A program made the position numbers and the translations under genes. From Prochlorococcus sp. scB245a_520K10 (lineage in GTDB: Bacteria; Cyanobacteriota; Cyanobacteriia; PCC-6307; Cyanobiaceae), in the NCBI GenBank assembly GCA_000634515.1, contig JFNU01000139.1, positions 1 through 64,000 of the forward strand: a stretch of DNA of 64,000 bases. The letters run 5' to 3'. How positions within the stretch are numbered: the first letter of the stretch is position 1; each line of letters opens with the position of its first letter. The notes beneath the pieces are model-generated. The model made no database searches. It saw only the letters and a program-made list of their open reading frames with translations, and was not told the origin of the DNA. Of the stretch, positions 41,091 through 52,444 are shown piece by piece.

Positions 41091-41639
41091 TTAAAAATTC
41101 AATAAAAGATTCTTCAACTTTTGATAACCCTGATTAGAAATACAAAGAGATAAGGTAAGCAAAGATTTTATGATAATTTCATCATTTTCATTTTGATTTA
41201 AAATTTTTTTCACTCTCATACTATCTTTGTTAAACCTCTCGTTAATTAATTCAATAAATCTCTTTTTAAAGTCATTCCATATAACTGAATTTTCATTAAA
41301 GTCTTCTTTAGATTTAAGTATTTCTCTGATGTAAGGATATAAATATGTTGACATTTCAACGGTAATTTTAATTAAGGCATCAAATTCATTTGCTTTAATA
41401 TTGTTATTCACATAAGATTTTCTTAATGGATTACTATTTCTGAGTTTCCATATAGTGACTTTATTTGGCAAAACATTATTTAAATTAAGTCTATTCGATA
41501 AAGCGAAAAGAGATTGAATTCCATTTAAATCAATAGTTTCTAGGATTAATAATAATAAATCAAGCTTCTCTATAGATTGCCTTGATATCTGATTTCCTTT
41601 ATTTAAAACAGTAATTGTTCTTGCTGAAAATATTTTCAA
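41091..41639 (-). CDS. DUF3038-like protein
   Basis: LDLLLLILETIDLNGIQSLFALSNRLNL...; neighbourhood. Confidence 0.75.
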   Translation of the reverse strand: MKIFSARTITVLNKGNQISRQSIEKLDLLLLILETIDLNGIQSLFALSNRLNLNNVLPNKVTIWKLRNSNPLRKSYVNNNIKANEFDALIKITVEMSTYLYPYIREILKSKEDFNENSVIWNDFKKRFIELINERFNKDSMRVKKILNQNENDEIIIKSLLTLSLCISNQGYQKLKNLLLNF

Positions 41640-41656
41640 TTATAACAGAATTATCA

Positions 41657-41854
41657 TTACATTTTTTGAAATAAAAATGAATATAACTTATCAAGTTCTT
41701 CAATAGTTAGCATTCCATAACTCCATAATAAGATAGGTAGTGGAGTGTTATTTCTTATAGATAATTTTATGCCAAGTTCAATTGATGACTCATTTAAACC
41801 TATCTCATTTATTAAATAAATTATCATCTCTTTAGATACGTAATTATTTATCAT
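41657..41854 (-). CDS. DUF2949-like protein
   Basis: LINEIGLNESSIELGIKLSIRNNTPLPILLWSYGMLTIEELDKLY. Confidence 0.75.
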   Translation of the reverse strand: MINNYVSKEMIIYLINEIGLNESSIELGIKLSIRNNTPLPILLWSYGMLTIEELDKLYSFLFQKM

Positions 41855-41856
41855 TT

Positions 41857-43014
41857 CTATTTAATTCTTGAGTAAATGAGTGATTTAGTCATTTGATTTA
41901 GGACTAATTTTCTTATAAAAAGAAAATTATTTAAAAGCAAAAATGAAAACTTTCTTATTGGAAATAAAAAAAAGTTTCTATTTGCAAAAATTGATATCAA
42001 TGAGTCAGTTATAAAAATAGTGACGATAATATCTAAAATCCTGCTTGAAAAATACTTAAATTTAAATAACATCAATTGCATTTTAGTAATAGCAGTATTT
42101 TTATTAAAAAGATCATAAATAGTATTAACATCTCTCCAACAAGAATTTAGACCCTGACCACCAACAGGATGAAATGTATGAAATGCATCTCCTACAAAAA
42201 CTATTTTTTTAAAATTTAAAACTGGTAAATTTAAGGATAATGAAACAGGAAAAATATTAAATTCGCCAATTATTTGGTCCAACTTAAATTCATCTGGCAA
42301 GATTGTTGATAAATTATCCATTAAAAAATTCTTGTCAGAATTTAACCTTTCAATTGCCTTTAATGTACTGGAAGTCCAAATTACTTGATATAAATTTTTT
42401 TCTAAAGGTAATAATGCAAGCGGGCCTTCTTTTCTAAAAATTTCATAAGCACGTTTTTCACAATGACCTCTAAGAGAAACTTTAAAAGTTAAACAAGACT
42501 GACTGTATGATTTTTTTATATCAACAAAATCTAAGCATTTTTTATCCAGTGAGTTTGCTCCTGTTGAAAAGAATTGATAATCAAATAATATTTTTTTACG
42601 TAACAATCTCTGTGGTGTCATAAAAAAAATATTTTCATAATTATCAAGCTCTTGAAAAAATACCTTCATGAGATCCGAATGTTTAACTACCCAGCCAATA
42701 TTTTCAGAAGAACTTATATCATCATCTAAGTCAGAAGTTGATAAATTGGTAAAAGCAGAAGTTACACTATCTGAGATTGAAAGGGTATCAAAGCCAAATA
42801 AAAATGGTTCTAATTTTTCCCAAATTCTGAATTTAGATAAGATTTTTCTTGTTGAGTGAGTAATTGCATAAGTTTTATCTTTATCAATTAATCTATCTTT
42901 TGCTAATAAATCAGTTAAAAAAATATTGCAATCAAATTTTGAAAGTGCAATTGAAAGTAATAAACCCGTGGGACCTGATCCAACAATTTTAAAATTGAAT
43001 TTATTTTTCATCAA
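41857..43014 (-). CDS. FAD-dependent monooxygenase (UbiH/VisC-like)
   Basis: IVGSGPTGLLLSIALS and VGDAFHTFHPVGGQGLN. Confidence 0.88.
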   Translation of the reverse strand: MMKNKFNFKIVGSGPTGLLLSIALSKFDCNIFLTDLLAKDRLIDKDKTYAITHSTRKILSKFRIWEKLEPFLFGFDTLSISDSVTSAFTNLSTSDLDDDISSSENIGWVVKHSDLMKVFFQELDNYENIFFMTPQRLLRKKILFDYQFFSTGANSLDKKCLDFVDIKKSYSQSCLTFKVSLRGHCEKRAYEIFRKEGPLALLPLEKNLYQVIWTSSTLKAIERLNSDKNFLMDNLSTILPDEFKLDQIIGEFNIFPVSLSLNLPVLNFKKIVFVGDAFHTFHPVGGQGLNSCWRDVNTIYDLFNKNTAITKMQLMLFKFKYFSSRILDIIVTIFITDSLISIFANRNFFLFPIRKFSFLLLNNFLFIRKLVLNQMTKSLIYSRIK

Positions 43015-43030
43015 ATTATATAAGCTTCAG

Positions 43031-43672
43031 CTATCTATTCAAATAAATATAGCAAATTTCCTCAAATGCTGGTCTTAATAAATAGGGGTACTCACCAACC
43101 CATAAGTTAATTTCAGGAAGCCAAGCATCGGTCAAATAAAAATCTCTGTCAAAATTACGGTTATCAGAAGTTATTAAACATCTAATACTCGAACCCACCC
43201 TAATTTGACTGTGTTTATTTTCCATAGGAAAACTTAATTTTTCCAAATAACCATCTTCATCTTCTAATTCAAGTACTAACCAAGTCCTTTTGTTTTCGAT
43301 AACTTCTAGTCGACCTTGTCTATTAGATTGTTCTCTTGAACTTTCAATCTTTTCTGTTTTATAGATATCTGATACATAGCCATCAAATATAGAAAAAAAT
43401 TTATATTTTCTTAATTGCAAATTTTTTCTACTTGCTTCAAGGATTGGGCCCCAGATGATATACAAAAAGAAACCTACACATAGGAATAACCAGAAATTAT
43501 TAGTTTGATCTCCAGTCGAACTAATAATTAGTGAGATAAATCCACCAACTGAAGAAACTATTACTCTTTGAAGAATTTTTCTCGGATTCCCTAACGCGTA
43601 CTTAAATTGACTTCCTGTACCAACTGCAGGAATAAGTTTTGAAATTTGACTTGAATTAATTGGAATTAACAT
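43031..43672 (-). CDS. Conserved cyanobacterial membrane-associated protein
   Basis: 213 aa, two TM segments; typical picocyanobacterial sequence, function unknown. Confidence 0.7.
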   Translation of the reverse strand: MLIPINSSQISKLIPAVGTGSQFKYALGNPRKILQRVIVSSVGGFISLIISSTGDQTNNFWLFLCVGFFLYIIWGPILEASRKNLQLRKYKFFSIFDGYVSDIYKTEKIESSREQSNRQGRLEVIENKRTWLVLELEDEDGYLEKLSFPMENKHSQIRVGSSIRCLITSDNRNFDRDFYLTDAWLPEINLWVGEYPYLLRPAFEEICYIYLNR

Positions 43673-43673
43673 T

Positions 43674-44522
43674 TTAAAAAATCAATTTTTCAAGTCCGTA
43701 AACTAAAGTTTCATAATTACCAATTTTTTTAATAGCCTGTAAAACTCCAGGCATATATGCCTTTCTATCAATAGTGTCATGCTTAATTGTGTAAGTTTCA
43801 CCTGGAGATCCCATAATTACTAACTGATGAGCGAGTAATCCTGGTAATCGCACTGAATGTATATTAATTCCTGAATCTCTGAGCCCACCCCGTGCACCTT
43901 TCAATGACTCAGATTCTTTTACTAAATTCTGATTAAATTTCTTTGGATATTCTTCAATCATTTCCGCAGTTTTTATACACGTCCCACTAGGTGAATCAGC
44001 TTTTTGATTGTGATGCATCTCTATTAATTCAATATTGTCATAAAACCTTGCAGCTACCGATGCCGCCTGCTGAAGAAGAACCATACCTACTGAAAAATTA
44101 GGAATTATTGCACAACCTACTGATGCTTTCTGAGCAAAAACAGACAAATCTTGTATTTGCGAAGGGCTTAGACCTGTAGTTCCTACAACTGGTGATACAC
44201 CATATGCGATAGATGCTCTAGTATTTTCATATACAGAATCAGGATGAGTAAAATCAACGAGGACAGGTTTGATATTTGCATCTCTGTAATTTTGACTAAC
44301 AGAACATAAAGTTCCTTCAAAATCATTTGAAACAAAAACATCACAATTTTTTACCTTCAATAATTCAGAAATATTTGAGCCATTATTCTTTTCGTTTATA
44401 TCGATTGCTGCCACAAGTTCACAATCTGTAGAATTTAATACAGTATTCACAACTTCGCTTCCCATTCTGCCTAAAGCTCCGGATACTAGTACTGGTATGG
44501 GTTTTTTAGAATTTTTATTCAT
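43674..44522 (-). CDS. dapB: 4-hydroxy-tetrahydrodipicolinate reductase
   Basis: [12 protein letters not shown] and [15 protein letters not shown]. Confidence 0.96.
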   Translation of the reverse strand: MNKNSKKPIPVLVSGALGRMGSEVVNTVLNSTDCELVAAIDINEKNNGSNISELLKVKNCDVFVSNDFEGTLCSVSQNYRDANIKPVLVDFTHPDSVYENTRASIAYGVSPVVGTTGLSPSQIQDLSVFAQKASVGCAIIPNFSVGMVLLQQAASVAARFYDNIELIEMHHNQKADSPSGTCIKTAEMIEEYPKKFNQNLVKESESLKGARGGLRDSGINIHSVRLPGLLAHQLVIMGSPGETYTIKHDTIDRKAYMPGVLQAIKKIGNYETLVYGLEKLIF

Positions 44523-44624
44523 TTTTGTAAAAAATTTTTTTTTAAAGGATGTTACACGCTATTTATATTGCACACAATAACGTACTTTCATTCGTAGGCT
44601 GGTAGAAATACTTAAAGAAAATCA

Positions 44625-47600
44625 ATGTTTACGCAGGTCCGCTCAGCAAACCGCAGAGTATCTCCTGTTGAGGATAACAAACACAAAGTTGTAGTAAAAG
44701 CAGTTTATGTTGTCCTTGAGCCACAATACCAAAATTCCTTAACGGAAGCTGCAAAGTCAATAAATGAGATGAATGGGCCAATAGGTATAGATCTAAGTGG
44801 CTATCTTATAGAAGAACTTAGAAATGAAAGTAATTTTGAGGATTTTAAAGAAGATATAGCTAATGCAGATATATTTGTTGCTTCATTGATTTTCATAGAG
44901 GATCTTGCTCAAAAAGTTGTAGATGCAGTTTCCCCATACAAAGAAAAACTTAAAGCTTCAATTATCTTCCCCTCGATGCCAGAGGTAATGAGATTAAATA
45001 AGTTAGGTTCATTTAGTATGGCCCAACTTGGTCAATCTAAAAGTATTATTGGAGATTTAATAAAAAAGAAAAAAGAATCTGATGGAGCAAGCTTCCAAGA
45101 TTCAATGTTGAAATTATTAAATACACTACCTTCAATACTTAAATATCTACCAGTAGAAAAAGCTCAAGATGCTAGAACATTTATCCTGAGTTTTCAGTAC
45201 TGGTTAGGTGGTACGACTGAGAACTTAAAAAATTTCTTGTTAATGATTTCTGAAAAGTACGCAGTTTCAGAGAACATAAAAGATCAAATAGAAGAATTTA
45301 AAATACAAGACCCTGAAACCTTCCCAGATCTAGGAATTTGGCATCCTTTAGCTCCTTGTATGTTTGAAAGTCTGAAGGAATATCAAAATTGGGAAAATAG
45401 CAGAACTGATATAAATCCTAAAGATGACAAAGCTCCAACAATAGGCTTGGTGCTTCAAAGGAGTCACATCGTAACGGGTGATGATGCTCATTACGTTGCT
45501 GTTATTCAAGAATTGGAATACAGGGGTGCGCGAGTGCTACCAATCTTCTGTGGAGGTCTAGATTTTTCTAAACCAGTTAATGAATTTTATTATGATTCCA
45601 AAAATAAGGATCAACCTATAGTAGATGGAGTTGTATCTCTAACAGGATTTGCACTAGTTGGTGGGCCAGCAAGACAAGATCATCCTAAAGCTATTGAAGC
45701 CCTAAAAAGGTTAAACAGACCTTACATGGTTGCACTTCCATTAGTCTTCCAAACCACACAAGAATGGGAAGATAGTGATTTGGGTTTACACCCTGTTCAG
45801 GTAGCACTTCAGATTGCAATTCCAGAGCTTGATGGTGCTATTGAACCTATTATTCTCTCAGGTCGTGATGATGCTACAGGTAAGGCGCATACGCTCCAAG
45901 ACCGAGTTGATGTAATAGCTGAAAGAGCAATAAAATGGTCAACTTTAAGAGTTAAACAAAGAAAGGATAAAAAATTAGCCATCACAGTATTTAGTTTTCC
46001 ACCAGACAAAGGAAATGTTGGTACTGCAGCATACTTGAATGTTTTCGGTTCAATTTATAGAGTACTCCTTGAAATGAAATCGAAAGGTTATCAAATAGAT
46101 GAACTACCAAGTAATTCAAAAGAATTAATGGAAAAAGTAATTAATAATCCTGAAGCGATGGACGGCTCTCCCGAGTTAAATATTGCTCATAAGATGTCAG
46201 TAAAAGAATACGAGGAGTTCACACCATATTCACAAAGACTTGAAGAGAATTGGGGTAAACCTCCTGGAAACCTAAATAGTGACGGACAAAATCTTCTTAT
46301 TTATGGTAAACATTTTGGAAATGTTTTTATAGGTGTTCAACCTACATTCGGTTATGAAGGTGATCCAATGAGGTTACTTTATTCTAGAAGTGCTAGTCCT
46401 CATCACGGTTTTGCTGCTTATTACACCTATGTAGAAAAAATCTGGGGAGCTGATGCTGTTCTTCATTTTGGAACCCACGGATCACTTGAATTTATGCCTG
46501 GTAAACAGATGGGCATGAGTGAAACTTGCTATCCTGATTCTCTCATTGGATCATTACCTAATTTGTATTACTATGCTGCTAATAATCCTTCTGAAGCAAC
46601 AATCGCTAAAAGAAGAGGTTACGCTTCAACAATTAGCTATTTAACTCCTCCAGCAGAAAATGCAGGACTCTACAAAGGACTTAAAGAACTAAGCGAACTT
46701 GTTGGTTCTTATCAACAACTAAGAGAAAATAGTAGGGGTATTCAAATAGTTAATGCAATAGTTGAGACTTCTAAACAATGTAATCTTGACAAGGATGTGG
46801 AGCTCCCTTCAAAAGATGTAGAAGAACTCTCAATAGATGAAAGAGATTTATTTGTTGGAAATATCTATAAACAGTTGATGGAAATTGAAAGTAGATTATT
46901 ACCATGCGGTCTACATACTATTGGAGAAGCTCCAACAGCAGAAGAAGCTGTTGCAACTCTTGTAAATATTGCATCTTTAGAAAGAGAACAAGAGGGATTA
47001 AGATCTCTTCCTGGACTGCTTGCCGAATCCATGGGTCTTACTATTGAACAAATTTATGATGGTAATAACAAAGGCGAACTCAAATTTGTAGAGTTAAATG
47101 AAAAAATCATAAAGACAGCAAGAGAGTCTATTTTTGCGATGGTCAACTCTTTAAAAATTGTTGAAGGCAGAGTTTATTTAGAAAAATCACTTCTTTCCAA
47201 ATTGTTTGACTTACTTAAAGTATTTGGTCTAAATTTACCTACCCCTTGGCTAAGAGTCTGTAACTTAAATGGATTTAATGAAGTTAACCAGAAGGAATTA
47301 AATAAATTATTTGATTACTTACTTTTCTGTCTGGAACAGGTCTGCGCAGACAAAGAGATGGATAGCCTCATTAAAGCACTAGATGGAAATTATGTTTTAC
47401 CGGGACCAGGTGGAGATCCCATAAGAAATCCAGGCGTTTTGCCCAGTGGTAAAAATATCCATGCACTAGACCCTCAATCAATCCCAACTACAGCAGCAGT
47501 AGCTGCAGCAAAGTCTGTTGTTGACAAATTAATTGAAAGACAAAAGGAAGAACAAGGAACTTGGCCTGAAACAATAGCTTGCGTTTTATGGGGTACTGAT

Positions 47601-48635
47601 AACATCAAAACTTACGGAGAATCACTAGCACAAATCTTATGGTTTGTTGGGGTAAAACCAAAACCAGATTCTGTTGGAAGAATTAACAAACTAGAATTAA
47701 TCCCTTTAGAAGAATTAGGTAGGCCAAGAATAGACGTGGTAGTTAACTGTTCAGGAGTATTTAGAGATCTATTTATCAATCAAATGGCATTAATAGATCA
47801 GGCAGTCAAATTAGCAGCTGAAGCCGATGAACCATTGGAATCTAATTTTGTAAGGAAACATTCACTAGAACAAGCAGAAAAAGAAGGCACTTCTATCAGA
47901 GAAGCTTCAGCGAGAGTATTCTCTAATGCAAGTGGAAGTTACAGTTCAAATGTTAATTTAGCCGTAGAAAATTCAACATGGGAAGAAGAAAATGAATTAC
48001 AAGAGATGTATTTATCACGAAAAACATATGCTTTTAATGCCGATAATCCAGGTGAGATGAATCAAAAAAGAGAGGTATTTGAGTCAGTAATGAAAACAGC
48101 AGATGTTACATTCCAAAACCTTGATTCTTCTGAGATTTCATTAACAGATGTAAGTCATTATTTTGATTCGGATCCAACAAAATTGATCAAGACATTAAGA
48201 GATGACGGGAAAGAACCAAGTAGCTACATAGCCGATACAACCACTTCTAATGCTCAAGTTAGAACACTAGGAGAAACTATCCGATTAGACTCAAGAACAA
48301 AACTTTTAAATCCTAAGTGGTATGAAGGCATGCTCAAATCTGGCTACGAAGGAGTTAGAGAACTTTCTAACAGACTTAATTACACTCTTGGTTGGAGTGC
48401 GACAAGTGGTCAAGTAGATAATTTTGTATATGAAGAAACTAATGAAACATTTATAAATGACGAAGAGATGAGAAAAAGATTAATGGATCTTAATCCTAAT
48501 AGTTTCAGAAGAATTGTTGGAACATTGCTAGAAGTCAATGGTAGGGGGTATTGGGAAACTTCAGATGAGAATATAGAACAGTTGAAAGAACTATACCAAG
48601 AGGTAGAGGATAAAATCGAGGGAGTTAAAGAATAA
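44625..48635 (+). CDS. chlH: Magnesium chelatase subunit H
   Basis: 1336 aa; cobaltochelatase/ChlH-type sequence ([19 protein letters not shown]). Confidence 0.97.
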   Translation: MFTQVRSANRRVSPVEDNKHKVVVKAVYVVLEPQYQNSLTEAAKSINEMNGPIGIDLSGYLIEELRNESNFEDFKEDIANADIFVASLIFIEDLAQKVVDAVSPYKEKLKASIIFPSMPEVMRLNKLGSFSMAQLGQSKSIIGDLIKKKKESDGASFQDSMLKLLNTLPSILKYLPVEKAQDARTFILSFQYWLGGTTENLKNFLLMISEKYAVSENIKDQIEEFKIQDPETFPDLGIWHPLAPCMFESLKEYQNWENSRTDINPKDDKAPTIGLVLQRSHIVTGDDAHYVAVIQELEYRGARVLPIFCGGLDFSKPVNEFYYDSKNKDQPIVDGVVSLTGFALVGGPARQDHPKAIEALKRLNRPYMVALPLVFQTTQEWEDSDLGLHPVQVALQIAIPELDGAIEPIILSGRDDATGKAHTLQDRVDVIAERAIKWSTLRVKQRKDKKLAITVFSFPPDKGNVGTAAYLNVFGSIYRVLLEMKSKGYQIDELPSNSKELMEKVINNPEAMDGSPELNIAHKMSVKEYEEFTPYSQRLEENWGKPPGNLNSDGQNLLIYGKHFGNVFIGVQPTFGYEGDPMRLLYSRSASPHHGFAAYYTYVEKIWGADAVLHFGTHGSLEFMPGKQMGMSETCYPDSLIGSLPNLYYYAANNPSEATIAKRRGYASTISYLTPPAENAGLYKGLKELSELVGSYQQLRENSRGIQIVNAIVETSKQCNLDKDVELPSKDVEELSIDERDLFVGNIYKQLMEIESRLLPCGLHTIGEAPTAEEAVATLVNIASLEREQEGLRSLPGLLAESMGLTIEQIYDGNNKGELKFVELNEKIIKTARESIFAMVNSLKIVEGRVYLEKSLLSKLFDLLKVFGLNLPTPWLRVCNLNGFNEVNQKELNKLFDYLLFCLEQVCADKEMDSLIKALDGNYVLPGPGGDPIRNPGVLPSGKNIHALDPQSIPTTAAVAAAKSVVDKLIERQKEEQGTWPETIACVLWGTDNIKTYGESLAQILWFVGVKPKPDSVGRINKLELIPLEELGRPRIDVVVNCSGVFRDLFINQMALIDQAVKLAAEADEPLESNFVRKHSLEQAEKEGTSIREASARVFSNASGSYSSNVNLAVENSTWEEENELQEMYLSRKTYAFNADNPGEMNQKREVFESVMKTADVTFQNLDSSEISLTDVSHYFDSDPTKLIKTLRDDGKEPSSYIADTTTSNAQVRTLGETIRLDSRTKLLNPKWYEGMLKSGYEGVRELSNRLNYTLGWSATSGQVDNFVYEETNETFINDEEMRKRLMDLNPNSFRRIVGTLLEVNGRGYWETSDENIEQLKELYQEVEDKIEGVKE

Positions 48636-48643
48636 TAAATTTT

Positions 48644-49498
48644 TTATTTTCTGTAAATCCTATCAGCTACTTTCAGGATTTGATAATTTAGTTTGACGTT
48701 GTGAACTCTCACAATGTCAATATTAAATTGAGAACAAAGACAACTTATTGCAAGTGTTCCTATATCCCTTTCTTTTGGATTTTTCTCATTCAAAATTTCT
48801 CCTATAAATCTCTTCCTAGATGCACCTATCAAAATTGGCAAATTCCATTTTTTAAATTCATCTAAGTTTCTCAAGATTTCCAAATTATGAATGATATTCT
48901 TTGAAAAACCAATTCCAGGATCTACAATTATATTTTTCCTAGATATGTTTTTCTCTAAAGCATTTTTTATCAAATTCTCCAGAGAGAACTTAACTTCGCT
49001 CAATATATTCTCGTATTTAGAAAGTTCATTCATATTTTGACTATTTCCACGACTATGAGTTATGACAAAAGGGCAATTAAATTCTGAAACAACATTCAAA
49101 ATTTCCTTATCCCTTCTTCCTCCAGTAATATCATTTATCCAATTTGCGCCATTTAAAAGAGCTTCTTGAGCTACATCAGAATTAAATGTATCAATAGAAA
49201 TTAAAATCTCTGGATATTCAGATCTTATTATTTTTAAATACGGAATCAACCTTTTTATTTCTATCTTAGATCCAACTTCAATAGCTCCAGGCCTCGTGCT
49301 CTGAGCACCTAGATCAATAATATCTACCCCATTATTTAAAAAATGATTAACTTGATCTAAAACTTTTTTTGAAGTATTTAAATCTCCTCCATCACTAAAT
49401 GAATCAGGAGTTAAATTAATAACTCCCATAATTGAAGTTTTTTCTCCCCAGCCTTTTGGCCATGGATTTTTTCTATTGATAATTTGCAATTCTTGCAA
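48644..49498 (-). CDS. folP: Dihydropteroate synthase
   Basis: [35 protein letters not shown]. Confidence 0.96.
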   Translation of the reverse strand: MQELQIINRKNPWPKGWGEKTSIMGVINLTPDSFSDGGDLNTSKKVLDQVNHFLNNGVDIIDLGAQSTRPGAIEVGSKIEIKRLIPYLKIIRSEYPEILISIDTFNSDVAQEALLNGANWINDITGGRRDKEILNVVSEFNCPFVITHSRGNSQNMNELSKYENILSEVKFSLENLIKNALEKNISRKNIIVDPGIGFSKNIIHNLEILRNLDEFKKWNLPILIGASRKRFIGEILNEKNPKERDIGTLAISCLCSQFNIDIVRVHNVKLNYQILKVADRIYRK

Positions 49499-50198
49499 AA
49501 CTATTAGGATCTAGTGAAGCCCCTCCAACTAAGACTCCATCTATATCACTCATCGACATAATCTCGTCAATATTATTAGGTTTAACTGATCCTCCATATT
49601 GAATAATCACATCATCAAAACCTATTAATTTTCGAATCAAAGAACATATTTTATTGGCGTCTTTAGCTTCACATGTTTTACCTGTACCAATAGCCCAAAT
49701 TGGTTCATAGGCAACTATGAGATTCGATGGATCAGTATTTTCTAAACCTTGTTCGACCTGTCTAGTAATGACTCTATCTGCTTCACCTCTCTCTCTTTGT
49801 TCTAAAGTTTCTCCAACACAGACTATCGGCGTAAGTCCACTAGATTGTGCAAAAACTGCTCTTTTATTAATCTGTTCATCACTTTCACTAAAATATTTTC
49901 TTGGTTCACTATGACCAACAATTGCATATGAAACCCCGTGTTCAAGAAGCATTTTTGGAGATATTTCTGCAGTAAATGCTCCCTCATCTTCCCAATGAAT
50001 ATTTTGACTAGAAATATCTAAATAATCAAAATCAGAATGATTTGAAAAGGTTGAAATAGCTGTAAAGGGTGGAGCAATAATAACTTTACGATCATCCCTG
50101 ATTTTTTTTATTAAAGGTATAAACTCTTCTAAATAAGATTTAGCTTCAGCACAAGTCATGTGCATTTTCCAATTACCAGCAATTACAGATTTTCTCAA
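49473..50198 (-). CDS. tpiA: Triosephosphate isomerase
   Basis: [36 protein letters not shown]. Confidence 0.97.
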   Translation of the reverse strand: MRKSVIAGNWKMHMTCAEAKSYLEEFIPLIKKIRDDRKVIIAPPFTAISTFSNHSDFDYLDISSQNIHWEDEGAFTAEISPKMLLEHGVSYAIVGHSEPRKYFSESDEQINKRAVFAQSSGLTPIVCVGETLEQRERGEADRVITRQVEQGLENTDPSNLIVAYEPIWAIGTGKTCEAKDANKICSLIRKLIGFDDVIIQYGGSVKPNNIDEIMSMSDIDGVLVGGASLDPNSFARIANYQ

Positions 50199-50250
50199 AA
50201 TACTATCTCCAAGAGAATCATATTAATATAAACCGAGCTTAATGGGCCAT

Positions 50251-50427
50251 TTATTCAAAAATTAATTCATTTTTTAGAAACATAACTTTATCTCCTTTAC
50301 TTAACTTTCTTCCTCTTCTAGTTTCAATTACTCCATTAACTTTGACAGAACCAGATTTAATAAAAATTTTTGCCTCTCCACCAGAAGAAACCAAATTTTT
50401 CCATTTTAAGAATTGATCTAATTTCAT
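50251..50427 (-). CDS. S4-domain RNA-binding protein
   Basis: 58 aa MKLDQFLKWKNLVSSGGEAKIFIKSGSVKVNGVIETRRGRKLSKGDKVMFLKNELIFE*. Confidence 0.85.
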   Translation of the reverse strand: MKLDQFLKWKNLVSSGGEAKIFIKSGSVKVNGVIETRRGRKLSKGDKVMFLKNELIFE

Positions 50428-50461
50428 TGTTTTGTAAATTCAGAGATATTGATAAAGTAGG

Positions 50462-52192
50462 ATGAATAATAAAATATATAATATCTTGCGATTAATACCT
50501 CCAGTCAGGCCATATTCAAATAGGTTTTTAAAGGGTTTCATATGCATGCTTATTTATGTGGGTTGTTGGCCTTTATTAGCTTACTTAGCAGGAAACCTAA
50601 TCCCCGCAATTGGCTCTGGTGATCTTTCAAAAGTTTCTAGCATAATAGTTAAGTCGTTATTAGTATTTTTAATTCAAAAATCTGCCCAATTTGGGCAAGA
50701 TGTTTTTATCGCAAAACCATCTTTAGAAATTAGCGAAATAATGAGAAGAAACTTATTTCGCAAAATTCAAAAAATAAAAATGAACTCAGTTGAAAAGATA
50801 TCGGCAGGAGATATTACATACAGACTTACAGAAGACGCCGACAGAGTAAGCGAAGTTATTTATAAAACAGCTCAGGATACTATTCCATGCACCTTACAAT
50901 TACTAGCTGTAATAATTTATATGTTTTATTTAGATTGGTCACTCACATTATCAACGTTTGTTTTGGCACCTTTGATTATTCTTTCAGTTAATAGTTTTGG
51001 AAGAAAAGTTTTATTAGCATCTGAAAAAAGTCAAGAATCAACAAGCGACCTAGCAGGATTAATAGGTGAATCTATAAATGGAATGTCAACGATAAGAGCT
51101 TTCGCTGCTGAAAATTGGATTGAAAATAGATTTTATAAAAAATTAAATTCTAATAAAAAAGCAAAATATAACACCTTAAAATTACTTGCATTCCAGCATC
51201 CAGTTGTAGGCTTTGTAGAGGCATTTGGAATTTTAGCAATATTAGGGTTAGGAGCCGCAAGAATTAACTTGGGTCTCCTGACTAGTCAAGAATTTAGTAG
51301 TTTTTTTGCCGCAATATTGATGCTTATTGATCCAATAAGCCATGTAAGCACAAATTTTAATGACTATAAACAAACAGAAGCATCTATTAAAAGGTTAAAG
51401 AAGATAAATCTAGAACCTATCGAAGATGAAAAAGAAAACTTAGCAAGAATATTGAATATTGAGGGCAAAATAAATTTCAAAACAGTTAATTTTGAATACA
51501 AAAAAGATAATCAAGTTCTTAAAAATATAAATTTAGAAATTAAAAAAGGGGAAGTTACAGCTTTCGTTGGAGCTTCAGGCGCTGGCAAAAGCACAATGAT
51601 GGCCTTGATATTAAAATTTATAACGCCTAATAATGGTGAAATATTAATTGATGACAAAAATCTAAAGTTATTAAATACTAAAGACATAAGAAAAAATATT
51701 GCATTAGTGCAACAACAGCCTTTTTTATTTTCTGGAAAAATTATTGATGCAATAAGAATGGGAAGAAGTTTTACCAAAGAAGAAGTTATAGAATCAGCAA
51801 AAAAATCAAATGCTCACCACTTCATTCAACAGCTTCCTGAAAAATATGAAACTAAGATAACTGAAAGAGGATCAAATTTTTCAGGGGGTCAGATACAAAG
51901 GATAGCAATTGCAAGAGCGATACTAGGAAACCCATCCATTCTTCTCTTAGATGAGGCCACAAGTGCATTAGATGCAGAATCAGAATCAGAAGTTCAAGAA
52001 GGGCTTAATAGAGCTATGAAAAATAGAACTGTAATTATAATTGCCCATAGATTAGCCACTACTCAAAAGGCAGATAAAATAGTTGTCTTTAATAATGGTG
52101 AAATTGTTGAGGTTGGGAAACATATTGATTTACTTAATAAAGAAGGGATATATAAAGAATTATGTGAAAAACAATTAATTAACAAAGTATAA
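50462..52192 (+). CDS. ABC transporter, fused TM and ATP-binding domains
   Basis: GASGAGKST, FSGGQIQRIAIARAIL, LLLDEATSALD. Confidence 0.94.
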   Translation: MNNKIYNILRLIPPVRPYSNRFLKGFICMLIYVGCWPLLAYLAGNLIPAIGSGDLSKVSSIIVKSLLVFLIQKSAQFGQDVFIAKPSLEISEIMRRNLFRKIQKIKMNSVEKISAGDITYRLTEDADRVSEVIYKTAQDTIPCTLQLLAVIIYMFYLDWSLTLSTFVLAPLIILSVNSFGRKVLLASEKSQESTSDLAGLIGESINGMSTIRAFAAENWIENRFYKKLNSNKKAKYNTLKLLAFQHPVVGFVEAFGILAILGLGAARINLGLLTSQEFSSFFAAILMLIDPISHVSTNFNDYKQTEASIKRLKKINLEPIEDEKENLARILNIEGKINFKTVNFEYKKDNQVLKNINLEIKKGEVTAFVGASGAGKSTMMALILKFITPNNGEILIDDKNLKLLNTKDIRKNIALVQQQPFLFSGKIIDAIRMGRSFTKEEVIESAKKSNAHHFIQQLPEKYETKITERGSNFSGGQIQRIAIARAILGNPSILLLDEATSALDAESESEVQEGLNRAMKNRTVIIIAHRLATTQKADKIVVFNNGEIVEVGKHIDLLNKEGIYKELCEKQLINKV

Positions 52193-52221
52193 TTTTACAT
52201 GTTTATTAAAAAGTAAAATCC

Positions 52222-52440
52222 ATGAGTGAAAACACAAATGATTCTGGCAACCCAGTTTTAACATTTGAAGGGAAGGAGTATCTGATAAATGATCTTTCTA
52301 AGGACATAAAAGAATCTATAAAAGGATTGCAAATAGCGGAAACTCAACTAAAAATGCATGAGGATACATTGAAATTACTCTCAATTAGTCGAAACTCTTT
52401 AGCAAATCAATTAAGAGAAAAACTAAAAAACTTAGAGTAA
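52222..52440 (+). CDS. Small conserved hypothetical protein (DUF6447-like)
   Basis: 72 aa; VLTFEGKEYLINDLSKDIKESIKGLQIAETQLKMHEDTLKLLSISRNSL. Confidence 0.65.
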   Translation: MSENTNDSGNPVLTFEGKEYLINDLSKDIKESIKGLQIAETQLKMHEDTLKLLSISRNSLANQLREKLKNLE

Positions 52441-52444
52441 AGTT